This document shows, one piece after another, positions 26,374 through 35,587 of a stretch of DNA of 64,000 bases. The DNA lies in contig OZ254962.1 of the NCBI GenBank assembly GCA_965276005.1, positions 62,001-126,000 on the forward strand. The letters are read 5' to 3'. Numbering within the stretch: the stretch's first letter is position 1; every line of letters begins with the position of its first letter. A model generated the notes under the pieces. The model worked only from the letters and a program-made list of their open reading frames with translations, was not told where the DNA came from and did no database searches. The translations under genes and the position numbers were made by a program. Source of the stretch: G965232465 sp965276005 (GTDB lineage: Bacteria; Pseudomonadota; Alphaproteobacteria; JAQWUY01).

Positions 26374-27150
26374 ATGACACCTGTTGTTATTTTGGTGGCA
26401 CCGCAGTTGGGTGAAAATATTGGCATGGCGGCACGGGCGATGTATAACTGTGGTATCGAGTCGTTGCGGTTGGTTCGTCCCCGGGCGGGGTGGTGTGATG
26501 ATGCGGATGCGGTTGTACATAATTCCGACCTATATGCGGCGTATCAGAATTATGTGTCCGCCCTGATGGCATCGGCAGAGGTGCTAAGGAAAATGCCCAA
26601 AGTACAAGTGTTTGATACCTTGCTCGATGCCAGTTGCGATGTGCAGTTTTTATACGCATCTACCGCCCGCCCCCGCAGTTTGCATATGCACATATACAGT
26701 CCGTCTGAGGCAGGGACAAAAATGCACCAACAAGCACAGCACAATATCCGTACAGGCTTGGTATTTGGCTGTGAAGCAAGCGGTTTGTCGAACGATGATG
26801 TGGCGGCGTGTCACGGGGTGGTAACGATTCCCCTAAATCCGCATTTTACTTCGTTAAATCTGTCGCAGGCTGTATTGTTGCTGTGTTGGGAGTGGTGGCG
26901 ACAATCGCCACAGGCGGTGCCTGCTCCAGTGAAACGCACCCCCCCTATCGCAGCGATTCCACATGCCAACAGGGCGGTCGATAGTTTGGAAAATGCGTTG
27001 CAACAACGGGGATTTTTTAAATCGGAGACATCGGGACCAGTCGTTCGCCGACAGCTGCGGGCAATGTGTAACCGACTGCATATGAACACACAAGAAGTCC
27101 AAATGTTACACGGTATTGTCAGATGTTTAACAGAGTATCCAAAAAAATAA
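26374..27150 (+). CDS. tRNA (cytidine/uridine-32-2'-O)-methyltransferase, TrmJ-like
   Basis: SPOUT-class RNA 2'-O-methyltransferase of 258 aa. Knot motifs are visible: VAPQLGENIGMAARAM (motif 1), LVFGCEASGLSNDD (motif 2) and VTIPLNPHFTSLNLSQAV (motif 3), the SAM-binding trefoil. The C-terminal extension (about residues 190-258) fits TrmJ, which methylates position 32 in several tRNAs. AGGAG precedes the ATG. It converges with rbfA. Relatives such as LasT or TrmL are alternatives; the NIGMAARAM and long C-terminal part favour TrmJ. Confidence 0.88.
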   Translation: MTPVVILVAPQLGENIGMAARAMYNCGIESLRLVRPRAGWCDDADAVVHNSDLYAAYQNYVSALMASAEVLRKMPKVQVFDTLLDASCDVQFLYASTARPRSLHMHIYSPSEAGTKMHQQAQHNIRTGLVFGCEASGLSNDDVAACHGVVTIPLNPHFTSLNLSQAVLLLCWEWWRQSPQAVPAPVKRTPPIAAIPHANRAVDSLENALQQRGFFKSETSGPVVRRQLRAMCNRLHMNTQEVQMLHGIVRCLTEYPKK

Positions 27151-27179
27151 TTTTTGCGTGATAGCAAAGGGCATGTGTA

Positions 27180-27203
27180 TTTTGAGTTTTGTTGACACTC
27201 AAA
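27180..27203. terminator. Hairpin between convergent trmJ and rbfA
   Basis: TTTGAGT and ACTCAAA pair around a 9-nt loop (arms 27181-27187 and 27197-27203). A second possible pairing is GTTGAC (27191-27196) with GTCAAC (27221-27226), followed by ATTTTTTATTTTT, which would act on the plus strand and reach into the rbfA stop. Either is weak. Confidence 0.3.
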
Positions 27204-27221
27204 GCCTAGCCCCCCCTCCCG

Positions 27222-27614
27222 TCAACATTTTTTATTTTTATCCAATAACATATCGATATGGCGGGCGTATTCGAACGATGTGTCGGCGGTAAATTTTATT
27301 TTTGGGTGGGTGCGGATATGCACCCTTTTTGCCACCGTGCGGTTAAAAGTTTTGGCGTTGCGATTTAGTGCTTTGCCAATAGTTTCTGTAGTTTCTGTGT
27401 TCCCATTGCTGACCACAAAGTATGCGGTGGCGTTTTTTAAATCGGGGGATACGGAAACTTGGGTGATGCTGATGGTGGCGGCGTTTAAATCCGCATCGTA
27501 AATATCGCCTCGAAATAAAGTATTGCTGATGATGTGGCGAACCTGTTCGCCCACCCGCAGCTGCCGTTGTGATGGCGGTTTGCCTGCCCGATTTTTTTGT
27601 GTTTTCTGCACCAT
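27222..27614 (-). CDS. rbfA: Ribosome-binding factor A
   Basis: Small KH-type protein (130 aa) that helps mature the 30S subunit. Recognisable core: QRQLRVGEQVRHIISNTL, ISITQVSVSPDLKNATAYF, KRVHIRTHPKIKFTADTSFEYA with the conserved Pro-rich and DxS elements. The frame is open to 27722 inside infB, but ATG 27614 has AGGGG about 8 nt upstream and gives a normal N terminus. It is the last gene of the rimP-nusA-ylxR-infB cluster; the usual next gene truB is not here, since the convergent trmJ follows. Confidence 0.92.
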   Translation of the reverse strand: MVQKTQKNRAGKPPSQRQLRVGEQVRHIISNTLFRGDIYDADLNAATISITQVSVSPDLKNATAYFVVSNGNTETTETIGKALNRNAKTFNRTVAKRVHIRTHPKIKFTADTSFEYARHIDMLLDKNKKC

Positions 27615-27645
27615 GACTATACCCCTTTGCACTTGTGGCGTATAT

Positions 27646-30150
27646 TTACAGTTGTCGTTTGGTCTCAATCCGTTCGAAACATTCGATAACATCGCCTTCT
27701 TTGATGTCGTCATAATTTTCAAACATCATACCGCATTCGTAACTATTTTTGACTTCTTGGACATCGTCTTTTTCCCGTTTTAACTGTTTTAACGCCCCTT
27801 CGTAAATAATCACATCGTCCCGCAGTATCCGTACGGGAGCCCCTCGTTTTACCATGCCATCGGTCACATAACAACCGGCAATATTGCCTAGTTTCGACAC
27901 TTTAAACACTTGGCGAATGGTAGCGTATCCGATTAAATCTTCGCTGATTTCTGGAGCTAACATACCGCTTAGGAGTCCTTTGACATCGTCGATCAGGTCA
28001 TAAATGATCGAATAGTAGCGAATATCTTGTTGATTGTGGTCGGCTTTTTCCCGTGCTTTGATATTTGCCCGTACATTAAAGCCAAAAATAAGCCCATTTA
28101 CGGATGTGGCTAGGGATACATCGGATTCGGTGATACCGCCGGTGCCCGAATGGACAATGCGTACTTTTACTTCGTCGTTGTCGAATTTGGCTAATGCCCC
28201 TTTGATGGCTTCGACGGATCCGTGTGCGTCCGCTTTGAGGATGAGGGGGAGTTCCTTAATGTGCCCTTGTTTGATTTGGGCAAAAATATCGTCTACACTG
28301 CCTTTGGCAGAAACCGTGTTGCGGTCGTTTAAGGCTTTGCGGGTACGGTATTCGGTGATTTCACGGGCGGTTGCCTCAGAAGCGACCACCCGGAAGTCGT
28401 CCCCTGATTCAGGGGGGGCGTTCCAGCCCAAAATTTCCACCGGCATGGACGGTCCCGCCGCCTGCATGTTTTCGCCTCGGTCGTTAATAATTGCCCGTAC
28501 TTTGCCCCACTGTTGACCGGCGACAAAAATCTGTCCGATTTTTATTGTTCCCCGTTGCATAAGTACGGTCGCCACCGCCCCCCGTCCCCGCTCGAGTTGC
28601 GATTCGACGATGGTACCACTGGGGTTTGCCTTCGGGTTTGCCTGTAATTCCAGCATGTCTGCTTGTAACAAGATGGCATCTTCCAGTTTATCGAGATGCA
28701 GGCGTTTTTTTGCCGATACTTCCACACATAGCACATCGCCGCCAAAGTGTTCCGTTTGTACCCCGTGTTCCAGCAATTGGGTTTGGGTACGATGGGCATC
28801 TGCAGCGGCGGTATCGATTTTGTTGATGGCAACAATAATCGGCACAGAGGCACTGGTGGCATGGTTAATCGCTTCGATGGTTTGGGGCATGATGCCGTCG
28901 TCTGCTGCTACTACGATCACTACAATATCGGTTACATTGGCACCCCGTTCGCGCATACTGGTAAAGGCTTCGTGACCGGGGGTGTCGAGAAAGGTGATAA
29001 CACCGTTCGGGCGGGTAACGCTGTACGCTCCGATGTGTTGGGTAATGCCCCCTGATTCGCCACCGGCAACATCGGTCGATCGCAGGGCGTCTAACAGCGA
29101 TGTTTTGCCGTGATCCACATGTCCCATAATGGTAACAACGGGTGCCCGTGCGGTGAAATCTTCTGGGTTGTCGTCGTCGGTTTCGATAAGGATGTCCTCC
29201 ACATCGGCTTCCGATACCCGGTTATATCGGTGTCCCAGCTCGGTTACCACCAATTCGGCAGTATCCGCATCGATGGATTGGGTGGCATTTGCCATAACGC
29301 CTAATTTCATCAGTTCTTTAATCACATCGGCGGTGCGTTCCGCCATACGGTTTGCCAAATCGCCGACAGTGATGGTTTCGGGAATGGTAACATCCCGGAC
29401 AATTTTTTCTTTGACTGCCAACGCTTCACGGGCTTTTAATTTTTCTTTTTCTCGCCGCCGCCGAATAGATGCCAGTGAGGGACCTGAGACGGTGTCGAAG
29501 CTGTCGTCAGATTCGCTCAACGCATCGGCAACGGTAAATTTGGTTTTTTGTCGCCGTTCTGGTTCGCCTTTGCGGGCTTTTTTCGGGGTTTTCATACGGC
29601 TTGTGTCCGCTTCGTCCTTTTTTGTAGGGGTGCGGGGCGTGGCGGCAGATGGGGTGGCGGTTTTGGATGTTGGTGTGTCCTCTGTTTTTTTATTGCTTGT
29701 TTTTGTGTCGACAGATTTTTTGTCCCCTGTTTTTTTGTCCACAGATGTTTCGGTGGGTTTTTGTATGGGCTTCTGTGCTTGGGCGGTTTTTGTTGCTTGC
29801 TGAGCTTGCTGTTTGGCGGCTTGTTTCATTTTTTGCTGTTCTTGCTTTTCCCGTTGTCGGCGTTCGGCTAAGGCAAGTTTTTCCGCTTCTTTTTGGGCTT
29901 CGAGGCGTTTTTTTTCTGCCTGTTGTTCCGCCCGTTTGTCGGCTTGTTCGGCTTGTTTGCGTAGTTTAGCGGTAACGGCGTCCTGTTTTTCCAAGATTTT
30001 TAACACCCGTTCCGTTTTACCTGTGGCGGGCGATTTGGCGGGGGTTTGTGCCTTGCCCGCAGGGGCGGATTTGCGTCCAGTAGCCTTGCCACCGATGGTT
30101 AAAGGCTTGCCACCGATTGAAATAGGTTTTTTACTTTTTGTGTCACTCAT
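27646..30150 (-). CDS. infB: Translation initiation factor IF-2
   Basis: GTPase of 834 aa that brings fMet-tRNA to the 30S subunit and promotes subunit joining. The N-terminal 200 residues are low-complexity and charged, with a long KRLEAQKEAEKLALAERR-type coiled coil and Thr/Lys-rich repeats. Then come the IF2-N module (PETITVGDLANRMAERT), the G domain with G1 GHVDHGKTSLLDAL, G3 DTPGHEAF and G4 NKID, and the C-terminal domains ending GMMFENYDDIKEGDVIECFE. The ATG overlaps the ylxR stop (ATGA), with GGAG upstream, so translation is coupled. Confidence 0.98.
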   Translation of the reverse strand: MSDTKSKKPISIGGKPLTIGGKATGRKSAPAGKAQTPAKSPATGKTERVLKILEKQDAVTAKLRKQAEQADKRAEQQAEKKRLEAQKEAEKLALAERRQREKQEQQKMKQAAKQQAQQATKTAQAQKPIQKPTETSVDKKTGDKKSVDTKTSNKKTEDTPTSKTATPSAATPRTPTKKDEADTSRMKTPKKARKGEPERRQKTKFTVADALSESDDSFDTVSGPSLASIRRRREKEKLKAREALAVKEKIVRDVTIPETITVGDLANRMAERTADVIKELMKLGVMANATQSIDADTAELVVTELGHRYNRVSEADVEDILIETDDDNPEDFTARAPVVTIMGHVDHGKTSLLDALRSTDVAGGESGGITQHIGAYSVTRPNGVITFLDTPGHEAFTSMRERGANVTDIVVIVVAADDGIMPQTIEAINHATSASVPIIVAINKIDTAAADAHRTQTQLLEHGVQTEHFGGDVLCVEVSAKKRLHLDKLEDAILLQADMLELQANPKANPSGTIVESQLERGRGAVATVLMQRGTIKIGQIFVAGQQWGKVRAIINDRGENMQAAGPSMPVEILGWNAPPESGDDFRVVASEATAREITEYRTRKALNDRNTVSAKGSVDDIFAQIKQGHIKELPLILKADAHGSVEAIKGALAKFDNDEVKVRIVHSGTGGITESDVSLATSVNGLIFGFNVRANIKAREKADHNQQDIRYYSIIYDLIDDVKGLLSGMLAPEISEDLIGYATIRQVFKVSKLGNIAGCYVTDGMVKRGAPVRILRDDVIIYEGALKQLKREKDDVQEVKNSYECGMMFENYDDIKEGDVIECFERIETKRQL

Positions 30151-30728
30151 GTGTTATCTCCATTTTGAAACAAACCGTATCGGTGTATTTCGTTTTGTAT
30201 ACGGGTTGATATACCACATTTTTTAATGCCTGCATAGGTGCGATGCCAAATGTGTTCGACGGTTTCTGGGTGTAAATCGGTGCAAAATGTGATCTGTAAC
30301 ATACGGCACATGCCCCTTAGTTTGTCATGTCCATCGGCGGTGTTGTCAGCGGATGAAAACACAATTGCCAACTTGTGCGTTTTTAAAGCCTGTTTAACGG
30401 TTTCAAAACCGGATATGGCATTGCCCGAACGGTTTGCCCCGTGTACCAAATCCACCAAGTGTGCATACAACAATTTTTCTACTAGCCCATACAGCCCATC
30501 GGGAACAATCGCCTGTGTGCGGTTGGCACGGGCAAAGGTATTGGTTTTTATGGCGTGTTTTATCGCCCCCGCATGTACCCAAATGCCCCGTCCGGGGAGT
30601 TTTCCTTTGATGTCTGGGGTCACCACGCCATCTGGGGCAATGCAAAATCGAATCATATGTGATTTTGCATAATGGGTGCGGGTAACCGCACATTTGCGTA
30701 TTGTGTCCGATGCTTGTACCATAGCCAT
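30147..30728 (-). CDS. YlxR (DUF448)-family RNA-binding protein with C-terminal L7Ae-like part
   Basis: Protein of 193 aa between nusA and infB. The YlxR fold occupies the first 80 residues: RKCAVTRTHYAKSHMIRF, PDIKGKLPGRGIWVHA. From about residue 85 a second alpha/beta domain (LVHGANRSGNAISGFETV, LAIVFSSADNT) resembles an L7Ae/L30e-type RNA-binding fold, as in many alphaproteobacterial versions. The position suggests a role in transcription or translation regulation; in other bacteria YlxR binds RNA or acts as a regulator, but its role here is open. It begins at the ATG 2 nt after the nusA stop and overlaps infB by 4 nt. Confidence 0.85.
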   Translation of the reverse strand: MAMVQASDTIRKCAVTRTHYAKSHMIRFCIAPDGVVTPDIKGKLPGRGIWVHAGAIKHAIKTNTFARANRTQAIVPDGLYGLVEKLLYAHLVDLVHGANRSGNAISGFETVKQALKTHKLAIVFSSADNTADGHDKLRGMCRMLQITFCTDLHPETVEHIWHRTYAGIKKCGISTRIQNEIHRYGLFQNGDNT

Positions 30729-30730
30729 TC

Positions 30731-32338
30731 CTATGCGACGGACAGCTTGGTTGTGGGGTTGGCGGCGGGGTCAGCTGTGTCGCCGGTCGCATCTGTATCG
30801 GCGGTTTCCACAGGGGTTTCTACAGGGGGGGCGTCCACATCGTCGAACCAGCCGGCGCTTTCCCGTGCCTGCATAATGATATTTGCTGCCTCTTCTTCTG
30901 TGATGCCCAGATCCGCCAAAATCTCTTGCAGTTCCCCAGATGCCAAGTCGGCTAAGTCGTCTAGGCATTTTACATCGTTTTCACCCAATTTGACAACCGC
31001 CATACTCGCCCCCAAGAATTCCAGCAAGTCTTCGGCAATATCCATACTCTCCAGAGCTTTTAGCACCGATTCTTCTTCGGATTTTAGGTGTTTTTTGGCG
31101 GATTGTTGTAAGTCGGCGGCAAATTCAGCGGTGATGCCTTTAATTTCCGTTAGTTCGCTGGTTTCAATATCAGCGATGTCTTCGATACTGGCAAAGCCTT
31201 CGGTTACTAATAACCGTGCCATAACATCGTCGATATGCAGGGCGTCTATGAACAGCTGCGATCGGGCTTCGTATTTTTCTCGGCTGCGATTTTGGTATTC
31301 TTCTTCGGTGATAATGTCTAGGTCGATGTTTAACATTTGGCTGGCAAGGCGGACATTTTGTCCCCGCCGTCCGATGGCTAGTGACAGTTGGTCGTTGTCG
31401 ACCACCACTTCGGCTGGAGTGTTGTCCGATTCGTATATCACTTGGGCGATTTCTGCCGGTTGTAAGGCTTTTTTAATCAGTGTTGGCGTGTGGTCTATAT
31501 GTTCGATAATATCGATTTTTTCGCCTAATAGTTCGGCAACCACTTGTTGCACACGGGATCCCCGCATGCCTACACAAGTCCCCACCGGATCCATGCCTAT
31601 TTCATTTGCCCGCACGCAGATTTTTGCTCGGGATCCGGGGTCACGGGCAACGGATAAAATATCGATAAGTCCTTCTTCTATTTCTGGCACTTCGTTTTTA
31701 AACAATGCTATCAAAAACTGTGGGTGGGTGCGCGACACCATAATTTGTGCCCCCCGTTGTTCCCGTTTGACATCGTATATGAATGCCCGGATACTATCGC
31801 CCCGTCGAAATTGTTCCCGGGGAATAGATTCTTCGCGTCTCATAACTGCTTCTGCCATGCCTAGATCGATGGTGACTGTATTGTATTCTGCCCGTTTTAC
31901 CGTGCCGGTTACAATGTCGCCGACCCGGTCTTTGTAGTCGTTGTATTCCCGTTCCCGTTCTGCGTCTCGTACCCGTTGTACGATAACTTGTTTGGCGGTT
32001 TGGGCGGCGATACGACCGAATTCCAGCGGCGGTAGGGGCTCGATAATAAAGTCGCCAACTGCCATATGCGGGTGGGATACCTGTGCCAGTGTTATGGGGA
32101 TTTGTTGCATTTCGTTTTCCACATCGTCCTCAGAAGCGACAATTTGCGTATGTCGAGCCAACTCTACCGCCCCTGTGGTGCGGTTGATGTGGGCACGGAT
32201 GTCAAATTCTGCCCCGTATTTTGATGCGGCTGCTTTTTGTATCGCCGATTCTAGGGCTTGTATCACTTGGTCGGTTTCGATGCCTTTTTCTCGTGCGACC
32301 ACATTGGCAATTGTTAACATATCAGTGCGTTGTTCCAT
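30731..32338 (-). CDS. nusA: Transcription termination/antitermination factor NusA
   Basis: RNA polymerase-associated elongation factor, 535 aa. The order is an N-terminal RNAP-binding domain (ALESAIQKAAASKYG), an S1 domain (GDIVTGTVKRAEYNTVTIDLG as two strands), two KH domains (PVGTCVGMRGSRVQQVV and the GRRGQNVRLASQM motif), and two acidic helix-hairpin-helix repeats at the C terminus (LLVTEGFASIEDIADI; LDDLADLASGELQEIL). GAGGACAAAAAA stands before the ATG. Second gene of the operon, 12 bp after rimP. A long open frame on the opposite strand is a shadow. Confidence 0.97.
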   Translation of the reverse strand: MEQRTDMLTIANVVAREKGIETDQVIQALESAIQKAAASKYGAEFDIRAHINRTTGAVELARHTQIVASEDDVENEMQQIPITLAQVSHPHMAVGDFIIEPLPPLEFGRIAAQTAKQVIVQRVRDAEREREYNDYKDRVGDIVTGTVKRAEYNTVTIDLGMAEAVMRREESIPREQFRRGDSIRAFIYDVKREQRGAQIMVSRTHPQFLIALFKNEVPEIEEGLIDILSVARDPGSRAKICVRANEIGMDPVGTCVGMRGSRVQQVVAELLGEKIDIIEHIDHTPTLIKKALQPAEIAQVIYESDNTPAEVVVDNDQLSLAIGRRGQNVRLASQMLNIDLDIITEEEYQNRSREKYEARSQLFIDALHIDDVMARLLVTEGFASIEDIADIETSELTEIKGITAEFAADLQQSAKKHLKSEEESVLKALESMDIAEDLLEFLGASMAVVKLGENDVKCLDDLADLASGELQEILADLGITEEEAANIIMQARESAGWFDDVDAPPVETPVETADTDATGDTADPAANPTTKLSVA

Positions 32339-32350
32339 TTTTTTGTCCTC

Positions 32351-32884
32351 TTAAGTTTGTACATTTTGGTTTGTGTCCGTGTTAATAGTGTGCATTTCTG
32401 CCTTCGAAAAGTCCATTAATGCGTCTGTTAAAACAAGTTTTGCGTGTTGTATATTATCGAATGCAACGGCTTCGACCGTGTTGTCAAAGCCGATGTAAAC
32501 AGTGCCGTTATCTGTGCGGTCGATAATGCCTCGATAGCGGCGGCGACCTGTGTCTGTGGGGGATTTGAGTTCCAGTTTTACATCGAACCCCACATATTTT
32601 TCATAATCTTGTATCCGTACCAATGGGCGGTCGATGCCGGGGGTGGAGACTTCTAAATCATAGGCATGTTTGACGGGATCCTCGACATCCAATAAGGCGG
32701 ATATGGCATAAGATGCCTGCTGGCAATCGTCGACATCGACCGGCGTACTGTTTAAGCGGTCGACCATAATTTGCAAAGTGCTGTTGTCCGTCCCCCCCAT
32801 CATGCGGACTTGCACCACCCAAAGCCCCAAGTCTTCTAGGGTAGGTGTTATCATCTGGGCGATGCCATCGGTTGTTACAGTCAT
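32351..32884 (-). CDS. rimP: Ribosome maturation factor RimP
   Basis: 30S assembly factor of 177 aa. Family blocks: ITPTLEDLGLWVVQVRMMGG, LQIMVDRLNSTPVDVDDCQQ, and LEVSTPGIDRPLVRIQDYEKYVG as linked segments, then a C-terminal Sm-like domain (RRRYRGIIDRTDNGTVYIGF). The frame also opens with a GTG at 32899; ATG 32884 is preferred for the family-like start. A predicted -10 box at 32902-32907 leaves only about 10 nt of leader, so initiation without a real ribosome site is possible. Confidence 0.9.
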   Translation of the reverse strand: MTVTTDGIAQMITPTLEDLGLWVVQVRMMGGTDNSTLQIMVDRLNSTPVDVDDCQQASYAISALLDVEDPVKHAYDLEVSTPGIDRPLVRIQDYEKYVGFDVKLELKSPTDTGRRRYRGIIDRTDNGTVYIGFDNTVEAVAFDNIQHAKLVLTDALMDFSKAEMHTINTDTNQNVQT

Positions 32885-32901
32885 ATGTATAATCCACACT
32901 C

Positions 32902-32930
32902 TTTATACTAAAAAAGGCGGAATTTTCCAA
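32902..32930 (-). promoter_or_regulatory. Candidate promoter of the rimP-nusA-infB operon inside a terminator hairpin
   Basis: Minus strand: TTGGAA (32925-32930, 4 of 6), a 17-bp spacer, TATAAA (32902-32907, 5 of 6). The -35 box is made of the hairpin loop and part of the stem of the terminator at 32910-32937. There is no other room for a promoter between terminator and gene. Confidence 0.4.
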
Positions 32931-32937
32931 TTCCACC
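32910..32937 (-). terminator. Intrinsic terminator of the autotransporter gene at 32990-35476
   Basis: On the minus strand a 9-bp stem (GGTGGAATT with AATTCCGCC, one T-G wobble) with loop GGAA is followed at once by six T. It lies about 50 bp behind the stop of the protease gene and 26 bp ahead of rimP. Confidence 0.7.
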
Positions 32938-32989
32938 CTAAATAAAAAATATCTAAGTCGCCCCCATTGTAACCGATTTTTTTAAAGAG

Positions 32990-35476
32990 TCAAGGGGTAT
33001 AATGCACATTATGTACATTTTTAAATATAGTATCGCTGTTAAATTTGATTTTGTAGTACGCCCCGATGGAAGTAGCATTCACCCCCCGGGTGTGGTCTAT
33101 GTCCCGGTTGTGTATGATGTGCAGCCGTAGGGAATGGGGTTTGTTTTTGCTGTCTGTTTGGTAAAACGCCTCGATCATGCGGGCTTTGCCTGTGGGGGCT
33201 ATGTCGACCTGTTCGGTTTTATAAAATAGGTTTTTGTCTTTGTCTCTGCCGCTGTTGTAGTGCAGGGTGGCATCGGCACGGGTTACCCGTAACGGCATGC
33301 TGTACGCCACCCCGAATTTGCCATTGCTACGAGGGGTTTCAAAACCTTTGCTAAACGACAGCCCGAAATCATTTGACTCGATGTTGTTTAGGTTTTGTAG
33401 GCTGACGCCAAAATCGCCCCGGGTGCGGGTAATGCCATAATGGGCATAGGTGTATATATCGATGCCCTTTATGTGGGTTTGGGCTTTCATGCCGATAAAG
33501 GTGCTGGTACTTGCCCCGGTGGTTGCCAGTGTCGCCGATCCCTTTGCCCCCAATACTTTGTTTTGTTCGTAAATGATTTTGGTAAGCGGGGTGATGGTGG
33601 TTTTGTTATACCTAAACGAGCGTTCGACACTGTACATAAGGGTACCGTCATTGGGTTCGACGGCGGTGATAAAGTTCATAGTGCCTACATTGGCACGGTA
33701 ATTTAGGTGTTTGCCCAAGATACTATTAACACCGTTGCTTGAGGCGACGAATCCCATTTGTGTAGCGGTGTCGTGTCTGTCTGTGGTATAGGCTAGCCCG
33801 CTGGTGTTTACAATTTTTGTGGTGTGTACGGGGCGGTCTTGGCTTGCCAGTGCTAGGGCGGAGTATGTGTTGTTGTGCTGTCCGCCGCTGACGAAGCTAC
33901 TCATGCGGTGTTGAAATGGTGCGTCTAGGGCATCGTATACGGTGGTTACTTTGTCGTTAAACGCTTGTTTGATACCAGAGCCAAACGCCCCGGATGCCTC
34001 GAGTTTGGTATTTTTTATGGGTTGCCGCTGTGCCGATAGCAGATTTTTACTGTTGTAGGCACTTTTACTTTGTCCTACCGGTGCCATGGCTAAGTCTAGA
34101 CGCAACGCCCCGTTGCCAAATTCATCGGAACATCCTTCGACTTTATTGAAACACGCATCGCTTTTTTTCAGTGTTGGAGTCTTGTCAGCACGGGTTCTTA
34201 ATGGAGTAGTAACACCGTTTAATTTTAATGTATGACGGGCGGTTGTCAATAAACGCTTACGGATTTCTTGTACGCTTATGTCGGGAAACTTTTCCCCTAG
34301 CAATGCAAATGCCCCCGTAACCAGTGGTGTCGAAAACGAAGTACCTTTCTTATCTGCTTTAACAAGTGTATTTGCTTGTTTGTCACGGTCTAAAACATTT
34401 ACATTTTCACCCAATGCGGTCATACAATAGTCCTTTGCCACCCCACAACGGTTGGAAAACGACGATTCTTTTCCATGTTCGTTAATGGAGGCAACAGCAA
34501 TAATCCAGTTTTTAATTTTGGACTCATGGTATCCCGCACGGGCTTGTATGGTTGCTTGTTCCAATCCACTATTTCCCGTAGCATACACCATAATTGGGCT
34601 ATTTTTGTCGGGCTTACTCGGATGCTTATCGTAAGTGAATATTTCTAAAAATGCAAGAGACAACGCATTTCCTAATTTACCTTTTTTAATTACACGCTTA
34701 TCACAAATATCAACCGAATTATCATTAAAACATTCGACATAGCTTGAATCGCTCCCAGATTCTCCGTAACTGTTGTTAATTGCCAATACCCCCTTCTTTT
34801 TCGCATCTTCATATGCATATTTATACGCTATGTCGTCATGTAGGTCTGAGGCTTTTCCATATGCTATAGATCCCTCAAAATTTCCCACTTGATAGGGTAA
34901 AATAGTGGCACGGTTGGCTATGCCCGATTCGGATCCCGCCATTGCCGATGCAACGCTAAGGGTGTGGTTTCCGTCATGTGATGTTTTTATGTATCCCGCC
35001 CCACATTTACCATCATCTTTGTTTACTTTTTTAGGAAATTTAGGAGGGTTAGGAAGTTCATAATCAATTTTACAATAATATCCCGATGGTGCATCTGCAA
35101 TTTTATAGCCATCAAAATCTTCTGGTGTCCCTTCGTTTATAGCCCTACCTTTTCCCATACGGCTGTTACCATCGGAGTCTTGGAATTCTTTTACATCATT
35201 TAGGTATAGCCCCATTTCAAACACCGCAATTTTTTTGCCCTTACCACTAAATCCATGAGTATTGCTATCGCTGGAATCCAAACCTGATGTGGTGTGCTGA
35301 GGTTTATATACACTGCGTCCTTTACTGCTGGGCAGTGAAATGCCTGATTTATCCTGCAAAACTTTATAACTTTCTGGTGCCGATGCAACGGTCGTGCTGC
35401 CGCCGCCCCCGCCACATGCAGACAAGGCGATTGCAACAAGGGTTACAACGCATGGATATAAAACTCTCAATCTCAT
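32990..35476 (-). CDS. Subtilisin-like lipoprotein autotransporter, paralogue A
   Basis: Predicted outer-membrane/surface protease of 828 aa. Lipobox LSAC with Cys21, then a Gly-rich stretch. Peptidase S8-like domain: GKKIAVFEMG (Glu87 where subtilases have Asp), DGNHTLSVASAMAG (His171), VYATGNSG (oxyanion Asn302), KGTSFSTPLVTGAFAL (Ser380). Four spaced Cys pairs suggest disulfides. From about residue 465 a region almost identical to the two paralogues is rich in alternating strands and ends AYYKIKFNSDTIF; it looks like an autotransporter barrel. NalP of Neisseria is a known protein of this general build. Only 5 G in a row behind the Cys codon, unlike the other two copies. Last of three in transcription order. 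Confidence 0.8.
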   Translation of the reverse strand: MRLRVLYPCVVTLVAIALSACGGGGGSTTVASAPESYKVLQDKSGISLPSSKGRSVYKPQHTTSGLDSSDSNTHGFSGKGKKIAVFEMGLYLNDVKEFQDSDGNSRMGKGRAINEGTPEDFDGYKIADAPSGYYCKIDYELPNPPKFPKKVNKDDGKCGAGYIKTSHDGNHTLSVASAMAGSESGIANRATILPYQVGNFEGSIAYGKASDLHDDIAYKYAYEDAKKKGVLAINNSYGESGSDSSYVECFNDNSVDICDKRVIKKGKLGNALSLAFLEIFTYDKHPSKPDKNSPIMVYATGNSGLEQATIQARAGYHESKIKNWIIAVASINEHGKESSFSNRCGVAKDYCMTALGENVNVLDRDKQANTLVKADKKGTSFSTPLVTGAFALLGEKFPDISVQEIRKRLLTTARHTLKLNGVTTPLRTRADKTPTLKKSDACFNKVEGCSDEFGNGALRLDLAMAPVGQSKSAYNSKNLLSAQRQPIKNTKLEASGAFGSGIKQAFNDKVTTVYDALDAPFQHRMSSFVSGGQHNNTYSALALASQDRPVHTTKIVNTSGLAYTTDRHDTATQMGFVASSNGVNSILGKHLNYRANVGTMNFITAVEPNDGTLMYSVERSFRYNKTTITPLTKIIYEQNKVLGAKGSATLATTGASTSTFIGMKAQTHIKGIDIYTYAHYGITRTRGDFGVSLQNLNNIESNDFGLSFSKGFETPRSNGKFGVAYSMPLRVTRADATLHYNSGRDKDKNLFYKTEQVDIAPTGKARMIEAFYQTDSKNKPHSLRLHIIHNRDIDHTRGVNATSIGAYYKIKFNSDTIFKNVHNVHYTP

Positions 35477-35524
35477 AATATTTTACCGCCCTAAATATTT
35501 TGGTTCGTGTTAATGCAGGGAAAC

Positions 35525-35551
35525 ATTACAATAGCCCAAGTGTGTTGTCAA
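35525..35551 (-). promoter_or_regulatory. Degenerate promoter copy before autotransporter A
   Basis: Minus strand TTGACA (35546-35551) followed after 15 bp by TGTAAT; at the ideal 17-bp distance only a poor -10 remains. The block of about 37 bp around it is nearly identical to the one before paralogue B (38142-38168), so it was duplicated with the gene. Confidence 0.4.
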
Positions 35552-35587
35552 TATAAATTTTAGCATATGTTATCGCATATTACAGAT

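Noticed and set aside
29129..29803. Open frame antisense to infB
   Set aside because: Lies opposite the repetitive charged N-terminal region of IF-2; no ribosome site or family resemblance.
30672..31937. Long open frame (421 codons) antisense to nusA
   Set aside because: Ser-rich, low-complexity composition, no recognisable domain, and fully covered by the well-supported nusA gene; it reflects codon bias on the other strand.
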